64,000 nt of DNA from Cyanobacteria bacterium TGS_CYA1 (lineage in GTDB: Bacteria; Cyanobacteriota; Vampirovibrionia; Obscuribacterales; Obscuribacteraceae): NCBI GenBank assembly GCA_026129135.1, contig JAHCIQ010000001.1, positions 62,001 through 126,000 on the forward strand, written 5' to 3'. Under the pieces are notes generated by a model. It made no database searches, had not been told where the DNA came from, and saw nothing but the letters and a program-made list of their open reading frames with translations. Shown here piece by piece: positions 10,705 through 19,874 of this stretch (positions are counted from its first letter, which is position 1; each line of letters starts with the position of its first letter). The translations under genes and the position numbers were made by a program.

Positions 10705-11391
10705 TTAAAGCTGTAATTGTCTCTTCTTGGGGGCTTCTTGCGGTCTTGGAGCTATTTCATCCACGCCGAAAACATGACCCGAAATCGGGCTGTTGGGATC
10801 GCATAGGAGAGTGACAATGGTCTGAGTCGCACGAAGAGTAGTCGAGCTGTTTTCGACCGGTCCTGGCGTCACTGCGTTCACTTTGATTTTGTTTCGCGCA
10901 TAAGTAGCCGCAGCACTTCTTGTCAGTCCAATGATGCCTAATTTGGCAGCGCTCATTGCTTCGTGATTTGGCAGCGAAACGCTTGCAGCAGCAGAAGAGG
11001 TGAGAATTATCGATCCGCCCTTTTCGTGCATGGCTTTGACTGAGTATTTGAGACAAGCGAAAGCAGAGGTGAGATTTGTGTTAATTGTCTGGAACCACTC
11101 ACGCTCTATAGTCAAGTGCGCAGGCTTGAGCAAATTCGAACTTATACAGTGCACGACTCCATCCAGTCGCCCAAAATGATCTACTGCAAGGTCCACACTG
11201 TCAGACACCTGGCTGAAATCGGTGCAATCGGCACAATAAAACTGGGCGCCGACACTTTCCGCTACGAGGGCCAGTTTCTGTGTTTCGCGACCGACCAGGA
11301 GCACATCGTGATCGGCTTCGCGCAAGCTTTTGGCAAGCATACTGCCTAAATTGCCATAACCGCCAAAGATGATGAAAGCACGTTTTTCCAT
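10705..11391 (-). CDS. SDR-family protein lacking the catalytic tyrosine
   Basis: 228 residues with a full SDR fold: the Rossmann motif FIIFGGYGNLG (about 6-16), NLTSAF (the conserved Asn of helix 4), the Ser of ILTSSAA (132-133) and the PG motif after beta-6 (NAVTPGPVEN). The active-site Tyr of YxxxK is replaced by Met146 (MSAAK) while Lys150 is kept. Since Tyr is the catalytic acid/base, the protein probably binds a dinucleotide but reduces nothing. It is divergent from a response regulator across a 41-bp gap and paralogous to 1672-2244. A redox-state sensor role is inference. Confidence 0.85.
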   Translation of the reverse strand: MEKRAFIIFGGYGNLGSMLAKSLREADHDVLLVGRETQKLALVAESVGAQFYCADCTDFSQVSDSVDLAVDHFGRLDGVVHCISSNLLKPAHLTIEREWFQTINTNLTSAFACLKYSVKAMHEKGGSIILTSSAAASVSLPNHEAMSAAKLGIIGLTRSAAATYARNKIKVNAVTPGPVENSSTTLRATQTIVTLLCDPNSPISGHVFGVDEIAPRPQEAPKKRQLQL

Positions 11392-11392
11392 A

Positions 11393-11402
11393 TTGATATA
11401 AT
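11393..11402. promoter_or_regulatory. Second copy of the TTGATATAAT intergenic box
   Basis: Identical 10-mer to 2256-2265, here immediately after the ATG of the divergent SDR gene and about 30 bp before the regulator's TTG start. Retention in both duplicated modules argues for promoter or operator function. If its TATAAT is the -10 of the regulator gene, the leader would be only about 20-25 nt. Confidence 0.4.
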
Positions 11403-11432
11403 TGTGCTGATTTCAAATGAACTGGGCATGAC

Positions 11433-12119
11433 TTGTCAAAAATTCTCTTAGTCGACGACGAAACAGATTTACTCGATGTTTTGAAAATAACCCTCGAAGC
11501 AAAGGGGCACACGGTGCAGTGTGCTTCGAGCGGCAGTGACGCTTTGCATTTTTTGCGTGTTTATCAATACGATCTGATTATTCTAGATTGGATGATGCCA
11601 CACATGACTGGAGTTGAGGTATTACGCCAGTTTCGGGCAGACCTCCACGGCAAAACACCGGTCTTGATGTTGACCGCCAAGTCGTCCCTTGACGATAAAG
11701 AACTTGGTCTTGATGCCGGGTCGGATGATTATTTGACCAAGCCTTTTGACAATCGTGAGTTGCTCGCTCGTGTGAGAGCGCTTTTACGCAGACCGCAATC
11801 GTTGTGTCCAACTGTGCTCAGAGCTGGAAGTCTCGAGCTTGACCCGATTCAATGCCAAATAAAAAAGAACGGTGAGCTTTTAACTGTCCGTCCCAAAGTC
11901 TATAGTTTGCTTGAATTTTTCATGCGTCATCCAAAACAAATGTTCGAACCGCAACACATCATAGACAGAGTCTGGGCTGACGACAGTGCCGCGACAGTCG
12001 AGACTTTGCGTACCCATATAAAGCTTTTGCGCAAATCGGTAGGATTCACCAAAAACAGCTCGATGCTTGAAAGTCACCGCAATCTTGGTTATCGCTTCAA
12101 TCCTGATGGGGACGAATAA
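11433..12119 (+). CDS. OmpR/PhoB-type response regulator (paralogue)
   Basis: 228 residues from a TTG that gives MSKILLVDD, matching the paralogue at 2313; no in-frame ATG or GTG fits. The receiver domain has phosphoacceptor Asp52 (LDWMMP), Thr in MLTAKS and Lys in LTKPF. The winged-helix DNA-binding domain ends in GYRF. Long stretches are identical to the first regulator, for example ELLARVRALLRRPQS and RPKVYSLLEFFMRHP. Its 3' end overlaps the convergent LOV kinase gene by 23 bp, so the kinase is the likely partner despite opposite orientation. The shared linker and recognition regions suggest that both regulators bind similar DNA. Confidence 0.93.
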   Translation: MSKILLVDDETDLLDVLKITLEAKGHTVQCASSGSDALHFLRVYQYDLIILDWMMPHMTGVEVLRQFRADLHGKTPVLMLTAKSSLDDKELGLDAGSDDYLTKPFDNRELLARVRALLRRPQSLCPTVLRAGSLELDPIQCQIKKNGELLTVRPKVYSLLEFFMRHPKQMFEPQHIIDRVWADDSAATVETLRTHIKLLRKSVGFTKNSSMLESHRNLGYRFNPDGDE

Positions 12120-13209
12120 TGTCGGCGTAGTCAAGTTCAGGCAGAGTGAACCAGAAAGTACTGCCTTCATTTAGTTTGCTCTTGACGCCAATTCTTCCAT
12201 GATGCAAATCTACAATTGCTTTGCTTATGGCAAGACCAAGTCCCGTGCCGCCCTTTGAGCGCTTTTCGGAAGAATCGAGTTGTTGGAATTGTAAAAACAA
12301 TTTGTCCAGATTTTCAGATGCAATGCCACATCCCTGGTCGTGAACAGAATATTCCACTCTGGTCTTCTTGTCGTTATTGCATTTGAGCTTGATACTAATG
12401 GTGGTGCCGTCGGGAGAGAACTTGATGGCATTAGAAATGAGATTGAGTAAGACTTCGGTAATTCGCTCAGGATCCATGACTACATGCGCAGTGCTTTCGA
12501 CTGATTTCTCCAGTTTTATTTTTCGCAAAATGCAAACCGGTGTAATTTCTTGAATGACAGTGTCGATAATTTCTTCTGCTGGCCACGGTTGTAGCTGCAA
12601 TTTGAATTTGCCCGCCTGCAGTTTTTTCCAGTCCAAAATATTATTGATTAGACCAATGAGACGTTTGCAATTAGAAAGTGCAATTTTAACCAATTTGGCA
12701 CCAGGCGAACTCAGCTTGGTTACAGAGCCATCTTCCAGCGCCAGAAGCGACGCATTTATAGATGAAACCGGAGTGCGAAGCTCGTGCGAAATCATCGAAT
12801 AAAAATCTGAAATTCTTTTTTCCAGTTCCATTCGTGCTGTCACGTCGTTCTGCACACCAATGAAATTGACTAGTACGCCTTTATCGTCATACACAGGTGA
12901 AATTGTCAGTTCGTTATAAAATAGCCCGCCATTTTTTTTGTAGTTGCGAATAATAGTCGTGATTGATTCGCCTTTGGCTATGGCGTCTTTAATGCTTGCG
13001 ATATTTTCTTGTTGTCTGTCTTCGCCTTGCAAAAATCGACAATTCTTGCCAATAATCTCGTCCATGTCATAGCCGGTAAGTTCTATAAACGCCGGGTTTG
13101 CATAAATAATGGGATTGTCTTCCAGACTCGGATCGGTTAGTACAATACCGTTGCGCGCTGATTCAACTGCGCGCAGAAGTGTAAGCCGGTCATTTTGAGT
13201 TGGATACAC
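12097..13209 (-). CDS. LOV-domain (blue-light) sensor histidine kinase
   Basis: 370 residues, soluble. The N-terminal PAS domain (about 12-125) is a LOV domain. It carries the flavin-binding GKNCRFLQG with adduct-forming Cys57, Asn89 and Asn99 (NYKKNG and YNELTISPV) and Gln120 (GVQNDVT), which are the residues that contact FMN in phototropins and YtvA. HisKA follows with His142 (ISHELRTP). HATPase_c shows NLISNAIKFSP, DQGCGIA and GTGLGLAIS. In this family blue light forms a flavin-cysteinyl bond that changes kinase activity. The gene lies 8 bp behind the epimerase gene and converges on the response regulator. It is a full-length, intact photoreceptor by motif. Confidence 0.92.
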   Translation of the reverse strand: MYPTQNDRLTLLRAVESARNGIVLTDPSLEDNPIIYANPAFIELTGYDMDEIIGKNCRFLQGEDRQQENIASIKDAIAKGESITTIIRNYKKNGGLFYNELTISPVYDDKGVLVNFIGVQNDVTARMELEKRISDFYSMISHELRTPVSSINASLLALEDGSVTKLSSPGAKLVKIALSNCKRLIGLINNILDWKKLQAGKFKLQLQPWPAEEIIDTVIQEITPVCILRKIKLEKSVESTAHVVMDPERITEVLLNLISNAIKFSPDGTTISIKLKCNNDKKTRVEYSVHDQGCGIASENLDKLFLQFQQLDSSEKRSKGGTGLGLAISKAIVDLHHGRIGVKSKLNEGSTFWFTLPELDYADIIRPHQD

Positions 13210-13217
13210 TTGAACTT

Positions 13218-14147
13218 TTAAACCAGTAAATGCATTAAAGAGTTGTGCAAGGTTGGAAACTCGTAGCGAAATCCGGTTTCTTCAAGTTTGGAAGGACGCA
13301 CTCTGGTACTGGCAAGAAGCAGTTCCTCAGCCATTTGACCAAAAACCATTTTGGCGGCAAAATCTGGCATTGGAAGGAATGCCGGTTTTTTGATTACGTC
13401 TGCAAGGGTCTTGGTGAATTCGGCGTTTGTCACCGCATTTGGTGCAACGATATTGACCGGTCCGCTCAACTCGGTGTGATTGAGACAGTGAATTATGGCT
13501 CCGGCTGCATCTTCGATATCAATCCAGCTCATGTATTGACGTCCGTTTCCTACAGGTCCACCAAGACCCATTTGAAACGGTGGCAGCATTTTGTTCAGGG
13601 CGCCGCCTTTTTTTGAGAGCACTACTCCAAAACGCAAATTGACTACGCGAGTCTCTGGGAAAATTTCTTTGATTGAATTGGCGCTTTTCTCCCATTCGCG
13701 ACACACGCCGCTTAAAAAGTCTAGCTTCGCTACACTGCTTTTTTCTGTAAGCGTTTCATCGCCGCGGTTGCCATAATAACCAATTGCTGAAGCACAAAGA
13801 AAATTTGCTGGTGGCGCTTGAAGCGAACTCAGCGCCTCAATCAAATTGCTTGTCGCCTGAACCCGACTTTGTTGGATTTCTTCTTTTTTGTCTTTGGTCC
13901 AGCGTCCAGATGCGATGTTTTCTCCAGCAAGATGAATAAAAGCATGCAGACCTTCGAGTTTTTCTTTGCTTTTGTCGTCCATTGAGCCAGATTCTGGATT
14001 CCAGACCGGATTCTTTTTGTCTGTTTTGTCGCGCGAAACACGCACTACTTCAAAGCCAGAAGCTACCATTCTTTCTGCAAGAGCTGTACCGATAAGTCCT
14101 CTAGCTCCGGTGAGCGCAACTTTCAACTTAGTTTTCCCGCCTGTCAT
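13218..14147 (-). CDS. TIGR01777/SDR39U1-type NAD(P)-binding epimerase-like protein
   Basis: About 309 residues from the ATG; a GTG nine bases upstream is possible. Extended-SDR features are the Rossmann motif ALTGARGLIGTALAERM near the N-terminus, FIHLAGENIASGRW (about 75-88), the ASAIGYYG active-site segment (about 122-129) and a C-terminal DUF1731-like region ending in STRVRPSKLEETGF. This is the YfcH/SDR39U1 family. Its substrate is unknown, though members are linked to cell-division or tetrapyrrole contexts in some lineages. It forms a two-gene unit with the LOV kinase and is separated from the aldehyde dehydrogenase by a terminator. Confidence 0.9.
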   Translation of the reverse strand: MTGGKTKLKVALTGARGLIGTALAERMVASGFEVVRVSRDKTDKKNPVWNPESGSMDDKSKEKLEGLHAFIHLAGENIASGRWTKDKKEEIQQSRVQATSNLIEALSSLQAPPANFLCASAIGYYGNRGDETLTEKSSVAKLDFLSGVCREWEKSANSIKEIFPETRVVNLRFGVVLSKKGGALNKMLPPFQMGLGGPVGNGRQYMSWIDIEDAAGAIIHCLNHTELSGPVNIVAPNAVTNAEFTKTLADVIKKPAFLPMPDFAAKMVFGQMAEELLLASTRVRPSKLEETGFRYEFPTLHNSLMHLLV

Positions 14148-14226
14148 AACCCTCACTTCCGATTATTGTGAAAACGAATGAACTGCTAGTGAACATCATG
14201 ATTTTACTCCTGTTGAAAACTAAAAC

Positions 14227-14263
14227 CAAAAAAATAACCGCCGCATCCAGGTGGAGGCGACGG
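14227..14263 (-). terminator. Rho-independent terminator after the aldehyde dehydrogenase gene
   Basis: On the minus strand a stem CCGTCGC/GCGGCGG (one G-U pair), extended inside by TCCA/TGGA, is followed by TTATTTTTTTT. It lies 24 bp beyond the aldehyde dehydrogenase stop. The G-U pair forms only in minus-strand RNA, which fixes the direction. Confidence 0.85.
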
Positions 14264-14286
14264 TCATTTAGTTGTTGGTCGTTAAA

Positions 14287-15792
14287 CTAGTTCAAGTTCA
14301 TCCAAACGCTCTTGATGTTGCTATAGAGCTCGATAGAGTGTTTGCCAAGCTCGCGGCCGTAGCCCGATTGCTTGTAGCCACCAAATGGAACAGCAGGATC
14401 GAATACGTTGTAGCAGTTGACCCAGATGGTTCCAGCTTTGATATGCGAAGCAAACTTGTGGGCTTTCTTCACATCAGATGTCCATACGGCACCCGAAAGA
14501 CCAAAGCGTGTTTTGTTTGCTTCTTCGGCAACTGTTTCCATGTTGTCGAAAGGAAGAACTGCAAGCAGAGGTCCGAAGACTTCTTCTTGAGCGATACGCA
14601 TATCGTTCTTCACATCGGTGAATACGGTTGGTTTGACGAAGTAGCCTTTTTTCAGTTCGGATGGGAATTCACCACCACAAGCCAATTTGGCGCCTTCTTT
14701 CTTGGCGATATCAACGTAGTTGAGAACGCGTTCTTGTTGTTCTTTGGAAACTTGAGGACCAATTTGGGTCTTCTCGTCCAAACCGTTGCCTTGACGCATT
14801 CTGCCAACGCGTTCAATCAATTTGGTCATGAACTCGTCTTGTGCTTTCTTCTCGATGAAGAGTCTGGAACCTGCGCAGCAGACTTGACCCTGATTGAAGA
14901 AGATACCGGTGATTGCGCCTTTGACAGCGGCATCGATGTCGGCATCAGCAAATACGATGTTTGGAGCTTTACCGCCCAGCTCGAGCGATACGCGCTTCAG
15001 GTTGCCTGCTGAGGCTTTGACGATGATTTGACCAGTTTTGTCTTCGCCGGTGAAAGCAATTTTGTCGATGTCCATGTGATTAGCGATGAATTCTCCAGCG
15101 GAGTTTTCGCCAAGACCGGTCACGACGTTGATAACGCCAGCAGGAACGCCAGCTTCCATAGCCAGTTCGGCAATGCGAAGGGCGGAAAGCGGTGTTTGTT
15201 CAGCTGGCTTGAGTACGACAGAGTTGCCGCAAGCCAAGGCTGGACCCCATTTCCATGCTTGCATGAGCATTGGGAAGTTCCAGGGGATGATTTGTCCAAC
15301 TACGCCAACGGGCTCGCGCAGGGTGTAGGTGAAGAAACCAGGGTTGGTGGTGATGGTCTCGCCTTCAAGCTTTGTGCACCAGCCAGCATAATATCTGTAA
15401 GTTTCGACGGTAGCAGCAACGTCAACATAACGCGATTCGTTTATCGGCTTGCCGTTGTCGATTGTTTCGAGTTCAGCCAGTTCTTGAGCGTGTTTCTCAA
15501 TGAGGTCGGCTAATTTGTACATGATGTGACCGCGTTGTGCAGCGGACATCTTTTTGTGCCATACGCCTTCTTCGAAAGCGCGACGAGCAGCTTTGACAGC
15601 CAGGTCTACGTCTTCTTTACCACCTTCAGCTACGTCGCAGATTGCTTCTTCGGTAGCTGGGTTGTATGTCTTGAAATACTTGCCGGATTTTGGTTCGACC
15701 CATTTTCCGTCGATCAAAAGTTTCTTAGTGCTTGAGAGCCATTCTTTGCATAGCCCTTTGTTTTCTGATTCTCTTTCTTTCACGATAGTCAC
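14287..15792 (-). CDS. NAD(P)-dependent aldehyde dehydrogenase
   Basis: 501 residues of the ALDH superfamily, oxidising an aldehyde to the acid. Catalytic nucleophile Cys305 lies in NQGQVCCAGSR, general base Glu271 in SLELGGKAPN and oxyanion Asn171 in IIPWNFPML. The cofactor-binding LKPAEQTPLSAL is present. Length and motifs match ALDH1/2-type or betaine-aldehyde-type enzymes; the substrate is undetermined. The GTG start is supported by a strong GGAGGG Shine-Dalgarno eight bases upstream. The gene is monocistronic, with its own terminator. Amine oxidases encoded elsewhere in the window would generate aldehydes, but no direct link is visible. Confidence 0.95.
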   Translation of the reverse strand: MTIVKERESENKGLCKEWLSSTKKLLIDGKWVEPKSGKYFKTYNPATEEAICDVAEGGKEDVDLAVKAARRAFEEGVWHKKMSAAQRGHIMYKLADLIEKHAQELAELETIDNGKPINESRYVDVAATVETYRYYAGWCTKLEGETITTNPGFFTYTLREPVGVVGQIIPWNFPMLMQAWKWGPALACGNSVVLKPAEQTPLSALRIAELAMEAGVPAGVINVVTGLGENSAGEFIANHMDIDKIAFTGEDKTGQIIVKASAGNLKRVSLELGGKAPNIVFADADIDAAVKGAITGIFFNQGQVCCAGSRLFIEKKAQDEFMTKLIERVGRMRQGNGLDEKTQIGPQVSKEQQERVLNYVDIAKKEGAKLACGGEFPSELKKGYFVKPTVFTDVKNDMRIAQEEVFGPLLAVLPFDNMETVAEEANKTRFGLSGAVWTSDVKKAHKFASHIKAGTIWVNCYNVFDPAVPFGGYKQSGYGRELGKHSIELYSNIKSVWMNLN

Positions 15793-16030
15793 TATTAAGA
15801 CCCTCCAAAGGCCCGATAAGTACTCAGGTACACTGGCACGGCTCGAAACATAAAAGGAGGAGCCTTCCAGCCCCTAAAAGTTACCATGCGTAATGAAGTT
15901 TCTTAAGGAAAATTCTAAAGCTTTAAACATTGAGTCCGGGCTTATACTCACGCCCTTGTTGCGCGCTTGAAAACGGCCAATTACCTCACAACAAATCGCG
16001 GCGGCCTTTTTCATTCCAACTCTGCCAAGA
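15793..16030. other. Intergenic region upstream of the aldehyde dehydrogenase gene
   Basis: Apart from the GGAGGG ribosome site of the aldehyde dehydrogenase gene (minus strand, about 15801-15806) I see no gene. A plus-strand AAAGGAGG near 15853 precedes only a six-codon frame. The minus-strand promoter must lie here, but no hexamer pair stands out. Confidence 0.5.
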
Positions 16031-16076
16031 GTAAAAAGAGCCCCCTTTTCTAACGAGATAGTTAGAAAAGGGGGGC
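16031..16076 (-). terminator. Rho-independent terminator downstream of ftsH
   Basis: Near-perfect inverted repeat: GCCCCCTTTTCTAAC (16040-16054) and GTTAGAAAAGGGGGGC (16061-16076) with a six-base loop and one bulged base. On the minus strand it is followed by CTCTTTTTAC, a U tract, so it ends ftsH transcription about 105 bp past the stop. The plus-strand flank lacks a U tract. Confidence 0.85.
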
Positions 16077-16180
16077 AAATTGTCTTAGTTCAATGAAGGT
16101 CCGAAAAAAGCATAGCCCGAAAGTGCTGAGATTAATGGAGCATTTACACCCCAATCAAATCTCAACTCAAATTTTTGAGA

Positions 16181-18151
16181 CTAAGCGAAGCTTGGCTTCC
16201 AATCGGGCTTGGGCTCGTCACCTGGATTTTCGTTTTCTTCTGGTTTGACTGTGATTTTGGCTTCAGGTTCTTCTGCTGTTGGAGGTGCAGAAGGAGGTGT
16301 GAAGTTGTCTGGAAGAGTTGGATCCTCTCCTGCAGCCAGTCTTCTATCTACTTCCGCCATGATGGCATCGACTTCAGCACGCTCGAGCGTTTCTTTCTCG
16401 AGCAATACTTTGACGATTGCATTCATGTGCGGACGATATTTGAGCAGAAGCTCTTTGACGCGGTCGTACTGTTCGGAAACGATACGCGATACTTCCTCGT
16501 CGATGATGCCAGCTATGTTTTCGCCATAGTCGCGCTCATGACCGAAATCACGACCAAGGAACATTTGCGAATTTGATTTGCCGAATGTAAGCGGTCCGAG
16601 TTTGTCGCTCATACCGTATTCGGTAACCATTTTGCGGGCATAGCTCGTGCTCTTCTGCAAATCGTTTTGTGCACCAGTGGTGATATCACCGTAAACAATT
16701 TCTTCGGCGATACGTCCACCAAGGCATACACCAATCTGGTCGTAGATAGCCGATTTGGTGACGCTCAGTACATCTTCTTCGGGAACGAACCAGGTAATAC
16801 CCAGAGCGAAACCGCGAGGAATGATGGTGAGTTTGTGCAAAGGATGTGCTTGAGGCAACAAGATACACATGAGAGCGTGACCCACTTCGTGAAATGCAGT
16901 CATCTCTTTTTCTTTGGGTGGAATAATGCGCGAACGCTTCTCCGGTCCCATGTTTACTTTGTCGATCGCAAGATCTAGATCGGTCATGTCGATTTCGACT
17001 TTGTCGCGACGCGCCGCTTGCAGTGCTGCTTCGTTGAGCAAGTTGGCTAAATCGGCACCGGTCATACCAGGGGTGCGTTTGGCAAGAAGCTTGAGGTCGA
17101 CGTTTTTAGCCATCGGCTTGCCTTTACTGTGGACGTCGAGAATTTTCTCGCGACCAAGTACATCTGGCGGATCCAAGACTACTTGTCTATCGAAACGACC
17201 TGGACGCAAAAGGGCCGAGTCCAGGATATCGGGTCGGTTAGTTGCAGCAACCACAATGATTCCAGTGGTGCCTTCAAATCCGTCCATTTCAACTAGCAAC
17301 TGGTTTAGTGTTTGTTCGCGCTCATCGTGACCGCCTCCTAATCCCGCTCCACGTTGTCTGCCCACTGCGTCGATTTCGTCTACGAAAACGATACAAGGAG
17401 CATGCTTTTTGGCCTGGTCGAACAGGTCGCGTACACGCGAAGCGCCCACACCAACGAACATTTCAACGAAGTCAGAACCAGAAATGCTGAAGAATGGCAC
17501 ACCGGCTTCGCCTGCAACAGCTTTAGCCAAAAGGGTTTTACCAGTACCTGGAGCACCGACCAAGAGGACACCGCGTGGAATGCGGGCTCCCAGAGCCTGG
17601 AACTTTTCTGGATTTTTCAAGAAATCGACAATTTCTTGTAATTCGTATTTAGATTCATCTATACCGGCAACATCAGCGAAGCTTACTTTGACTTTGTTGT
17701 CCATCATCAACTTGGCGCGAGCACGTCCGAAACTCATTGCCTGATTTCCGCCAGACTGTGCGCTTCTGAAAACGAGCAGCAGACCTACAAGAATGATGAC
17801 TGGCAACAAGAGCGAGCTCATGACACCAAACCAGAATGCCGACTTGTCGGGTGGTGAGGTCTTAAGCGAGATGCCAACCTTATTGATCTCTTTGATCAGG
17901 TCAGCCTTTGCTTCGGTGGGAACAACTACTTGCTTATCTTTGGGATCGCCTTTCAGCTTCACCATGATGATTGGCTCGTTGTTGGTCATCGTCACTTCGG
18001 TAATATCAGACGGCTGATTTTGCACCATCTTCAATAGACCAGAGTATGTAATTGGTTCTTCGCGTTTGTTGATGCTTGTAAGTGAAAAGATGAACACTAC
18101 AAGAACCAGAAGTAAAACGAAAACCGCCCAGGTTGTACCGTATTTGCGCAT
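16181..18151 (-). CDS. ftsH: ATP-dependent zinc metalloprotease FtsH
   Basis: 656 residues. This membrane-anchored AAA+ protease degrades misfolded membrane proteins and short-lived regulators as a hexamer. Transmembrane helices lie at about 7-25 and 107-128 around a small periplasmic domain. The AAA domain has Walker A GAPGTGKT (199-206), Walker [12 protein letters not shown] (about 254-264) and the second region of homology [17 protein letters not shown]. The zinc site is HEVGH (421-425) with a downstream Asp. The C-terminal tail is Pro/Glu-rich. It follows tilS on the same strand (135-bp gap), the conserved tilS-ftsH order of many bacteria, and is closed by the hairpin terminator at 16031-16076. 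Confidence 0.98.
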   Translation of the reverse strand: MRKYGTTWAVFVLLLVLVVFIFSLTSINKREEPITYSGLLKMVQNQPSDITEVTMTNNEPIIMVKLKGDPKDKQVVVPTEAKADLIKEINKVGISLKTSPPDKSAFWFGVMSSLLLPVIILVGLLLVFRSAQSGGNQAMSFGRARAKLMMDNKVKVSFADVAGIDESKYELQEIVDFLKNPEKFQALGARIPRGVLLVGAPGTGKTLLAKAVAGEAGVPFFSISGSDFVEMFVGVGASRVRDLFDQAKKHAPCIVFVDEIDAVGRQRGAGLGGGHDEREQTLNQLLVEMDGFEGTTGIIVVAATNRPDILDSALLRPGRFDRQVVLDPPDVLGREKILDVHSKGKPMAKNVDLKLLAKRTPGMTGADLANLLNEAALQAARRDKVEIDMTDLDLAIDKVNMGPEKRSRIIPPKEKEMTAFHEVGHALMCILLPQAHPLHKLTIIPRGFALGITWFVPEEDVLSVTKSAIYDQIGVCLGGRIAEEIVYGDITTGAQNDLQKSTSYARKMVTEYGMSDKLGPLTFGKSNSQMFLGRDFGHERDYGENIAGIIDEEVSRIVSEQYDRVKELLLKYRPHMNAIVKVLLEKETLERAEVDAIMAEVDRRLAAGEDPTLPDNFTPPSAPPTAEEPEAKITVKPEENENPGDEPKPDWKPSFA

Positions 18152-18286
18152 AAACTCTCGCTCTAAGATTTTCCTTTAGATGAAATAACTCTTCATTATA
18201 TCATTGTGCTATATGTTTTGGATTTTTGGTCCAAGTGCAGTTGCAGACGCACCTTTTTCAAATTAGTTTCCATTTGAAAAATGAAT

Positions 18287-19780
18287 TCAAGCCCAAGTGT
18301 TGTTGCCAGGCGCCAGTTCGTTGAAAACAAGCTTGTGGACTGCTTGCGAGCCTTTTTGCACTCGCAATTTTTCACTCAATCCCACCCCTGGAACCCATAT
18401 TACTTCTTCATCATTGGCAACCACCACCATCGATTTTCGCGTGCCAAGCGTGGGCAAATTCACGGACTTATGCGTCTGGAGATATTTCTTGAGCCGCACA
18501 GTCTCTTGCATTCCGAACGGTTGGATTAAATCTCCTGGCTTTCGTGTACGAACGTAAAGAGGTTGGGTCACTCGACTCAAGTCGACAAGCGCTTGCCATT
18601 CACTTGGAGGCGGATAGTCCGACTTATGCGAGGAGCAAAAATCCACTTTCAAAGCTTTGTTCAGCCAGGTAATTACATTGCTCGTGGACGAACCAGGTTG
18701 CTTGGGCATGCGAATAAGCGAGCACTGGTTGCCGAAAAAGGTGTCGTAGAATTCGCTTTCTTCCTGGGCAAACTTTGATGTTTCCACCCATAAAATGCCT
18801 TTGGTTATGCCATTTTCTTTCACGCGTTTCAAAACGCACTCGCTCGACAAAGTAATGGCATTGTGTTTGTCTCTTCCTTCTATAAAGGAACGGATTGTCT
18901 TCACTCGCTCGAAGCTTGGTTGAATATTGCGCCTGGTCAATTCGAACACAATCAGCCGCGAGAGCAACGATGCTGGAAGCGTAAGCGTTTTTTCCACCGA
19001 CCACAGGTTGGATTCCAATCGAACCTCGTTTTCGAGGTCTTGAATGATTTTTTCAAAATAATCGTCGTCGTCAGAAAGCATCTGGTGCAAATTACCTAAA
19101 TGCTCTTTCCACTCCGGAAAGCGCGATTCGATAACGGGTACCATCTGCCACCTAATATAGTTGCGCAAATATTGTTCGTTTTTATTCGAACTGTCCACCC
19201 GCGCTGCTATACCTTCGTCCGCCAGAAAGCGCAGGCAGTCGGCTTTGCTCAAAGAAAGCATCGGTCGCACGACATAAACCGCCGGATCTTCTGCCAGCAT
19301 TCGTGTGCTTTCCATTGCTTTGAGTCCGGCAGGTGATGTACCTCTGAACAGCCTGAAAAGCATAGTCTCCGCCTGATCATCGAGCGTATGACCCGTGGCG
19401 ATGAAGCTAGCCTTGCTCCGGCGCGCAAAATCGAGCAAGGCTTGATACCTGAATTGACGCATCAAATCTTCAGATGGAGCGCTTCCCGACTCGAGCGGTA
19501 GGCTCACTTTCTCTAACGGTATTTGAAGCTTGGAACAAAGCTTCTGACAGAATTCTTCGTCTGCTCGCGACTCGTCACCACGCAAATTGTGATTGATATG
19601 GCAGGCATAGAGTTTGATTCCTGCACGCTCGCTAATTTTGTGTAAAGCTAAAAGGAGTGCGGTCGAATCTGGACCGCCAGAGAACGCAACAACCAGTGGG
19701 GTGATGACATCTTTGTCGCGTGCCTGGGTACTAAGCTCATTGGCCAGGGTATCGGCAACTTCGTCTAAAAAAGTCGGCAT
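18287..19780 (-). CDS. tilS: tRNA(Ile)-lysidine synthase TilS
   Basis: 497 residues from the ATG; a TTG two codons upstream is less likely. It ligates lysine to C34 of tRNA-Ile(CAU) so that it reads AUA. The N-terminal PP-loop ATPase motif is AFSGGPDSTALLLAL (about 31-45). The GHTLDDQAETMLFRLFRG segment (about 132-149) and a C-terminal TilS substrate-binding domain (about 405-480) follow. The length is typical for the long, two-domain form. Gene order with ftsH is conserved in bacteria. A CAU-anticodon tRNA gene lies about 1 kb away. Confidence 0.95.
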   Translation of the reverse strand: MPTFLDEVADTLANELSTQARDKDVITPLVVAFSGGPDSTALLLALHKISERAGIKLYACHINHNLRGDESRADEEFCQKLCSKLQIPLEKVSLPLESGSAPSEDLMRQFRYQALLDFARRSKASFIATGHTLDDQAETMLFRLFRGTSPAGLKAMESTRMLAEDPAVYVVRPMLSLSKADCLRFLADEGIAARVDSSNKNEQYLRNYIRWQMVPVIESRFPEWKEHLGNLHQMLSDDDDYFEKIIQDLENEVRLESNLWSVEKTLTLPASLLSRLIVFELTRRNIQPSFERVKTIRSFIEGRDKHNAITLSSECVLKRVKENGITKGILWVETSKFAQEESEFYDTFFGNQCSLIRMPKQPGSSTSNVITWLNKALKVDFCSSHKSDYPPPSEWQALVDLSRVTQPLYVRTRKPGDLIQPFGMQETVRLKKYLQTHKSVNLPTLGTRKSMVVVANDEEVIWVPGVGLSEKLRVQKGSQAVHKLVFNELAPGNNTWA

Positions 19781-19874
19781 AATCAAATTGTTTCAGGACA
19801 TTCGTACTAAATTGAGTTATTTTAGAAATGTAGCAATAACTGCTAAATTCCCCACGAAATCAGTTAATACCATT

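Noticed and set aside
14272-15012. Long open frame of about 246 codons on the plus strand across the aldehyde dehydrogenase gene
   Set aside because: It is antisense to a clear aldehyde dehydrogenase with all catalytic residues, and its translation is Phe/Cys-rich with no domain; a shadow of codon bias.
15850-15900. Strong AAAGGAGG on the plus strand as a ribosome site
   Set aside because: It is followed only by a six-codon frame, and the region is the leader of the minus-strand aldehyde dehydrogenase gene.
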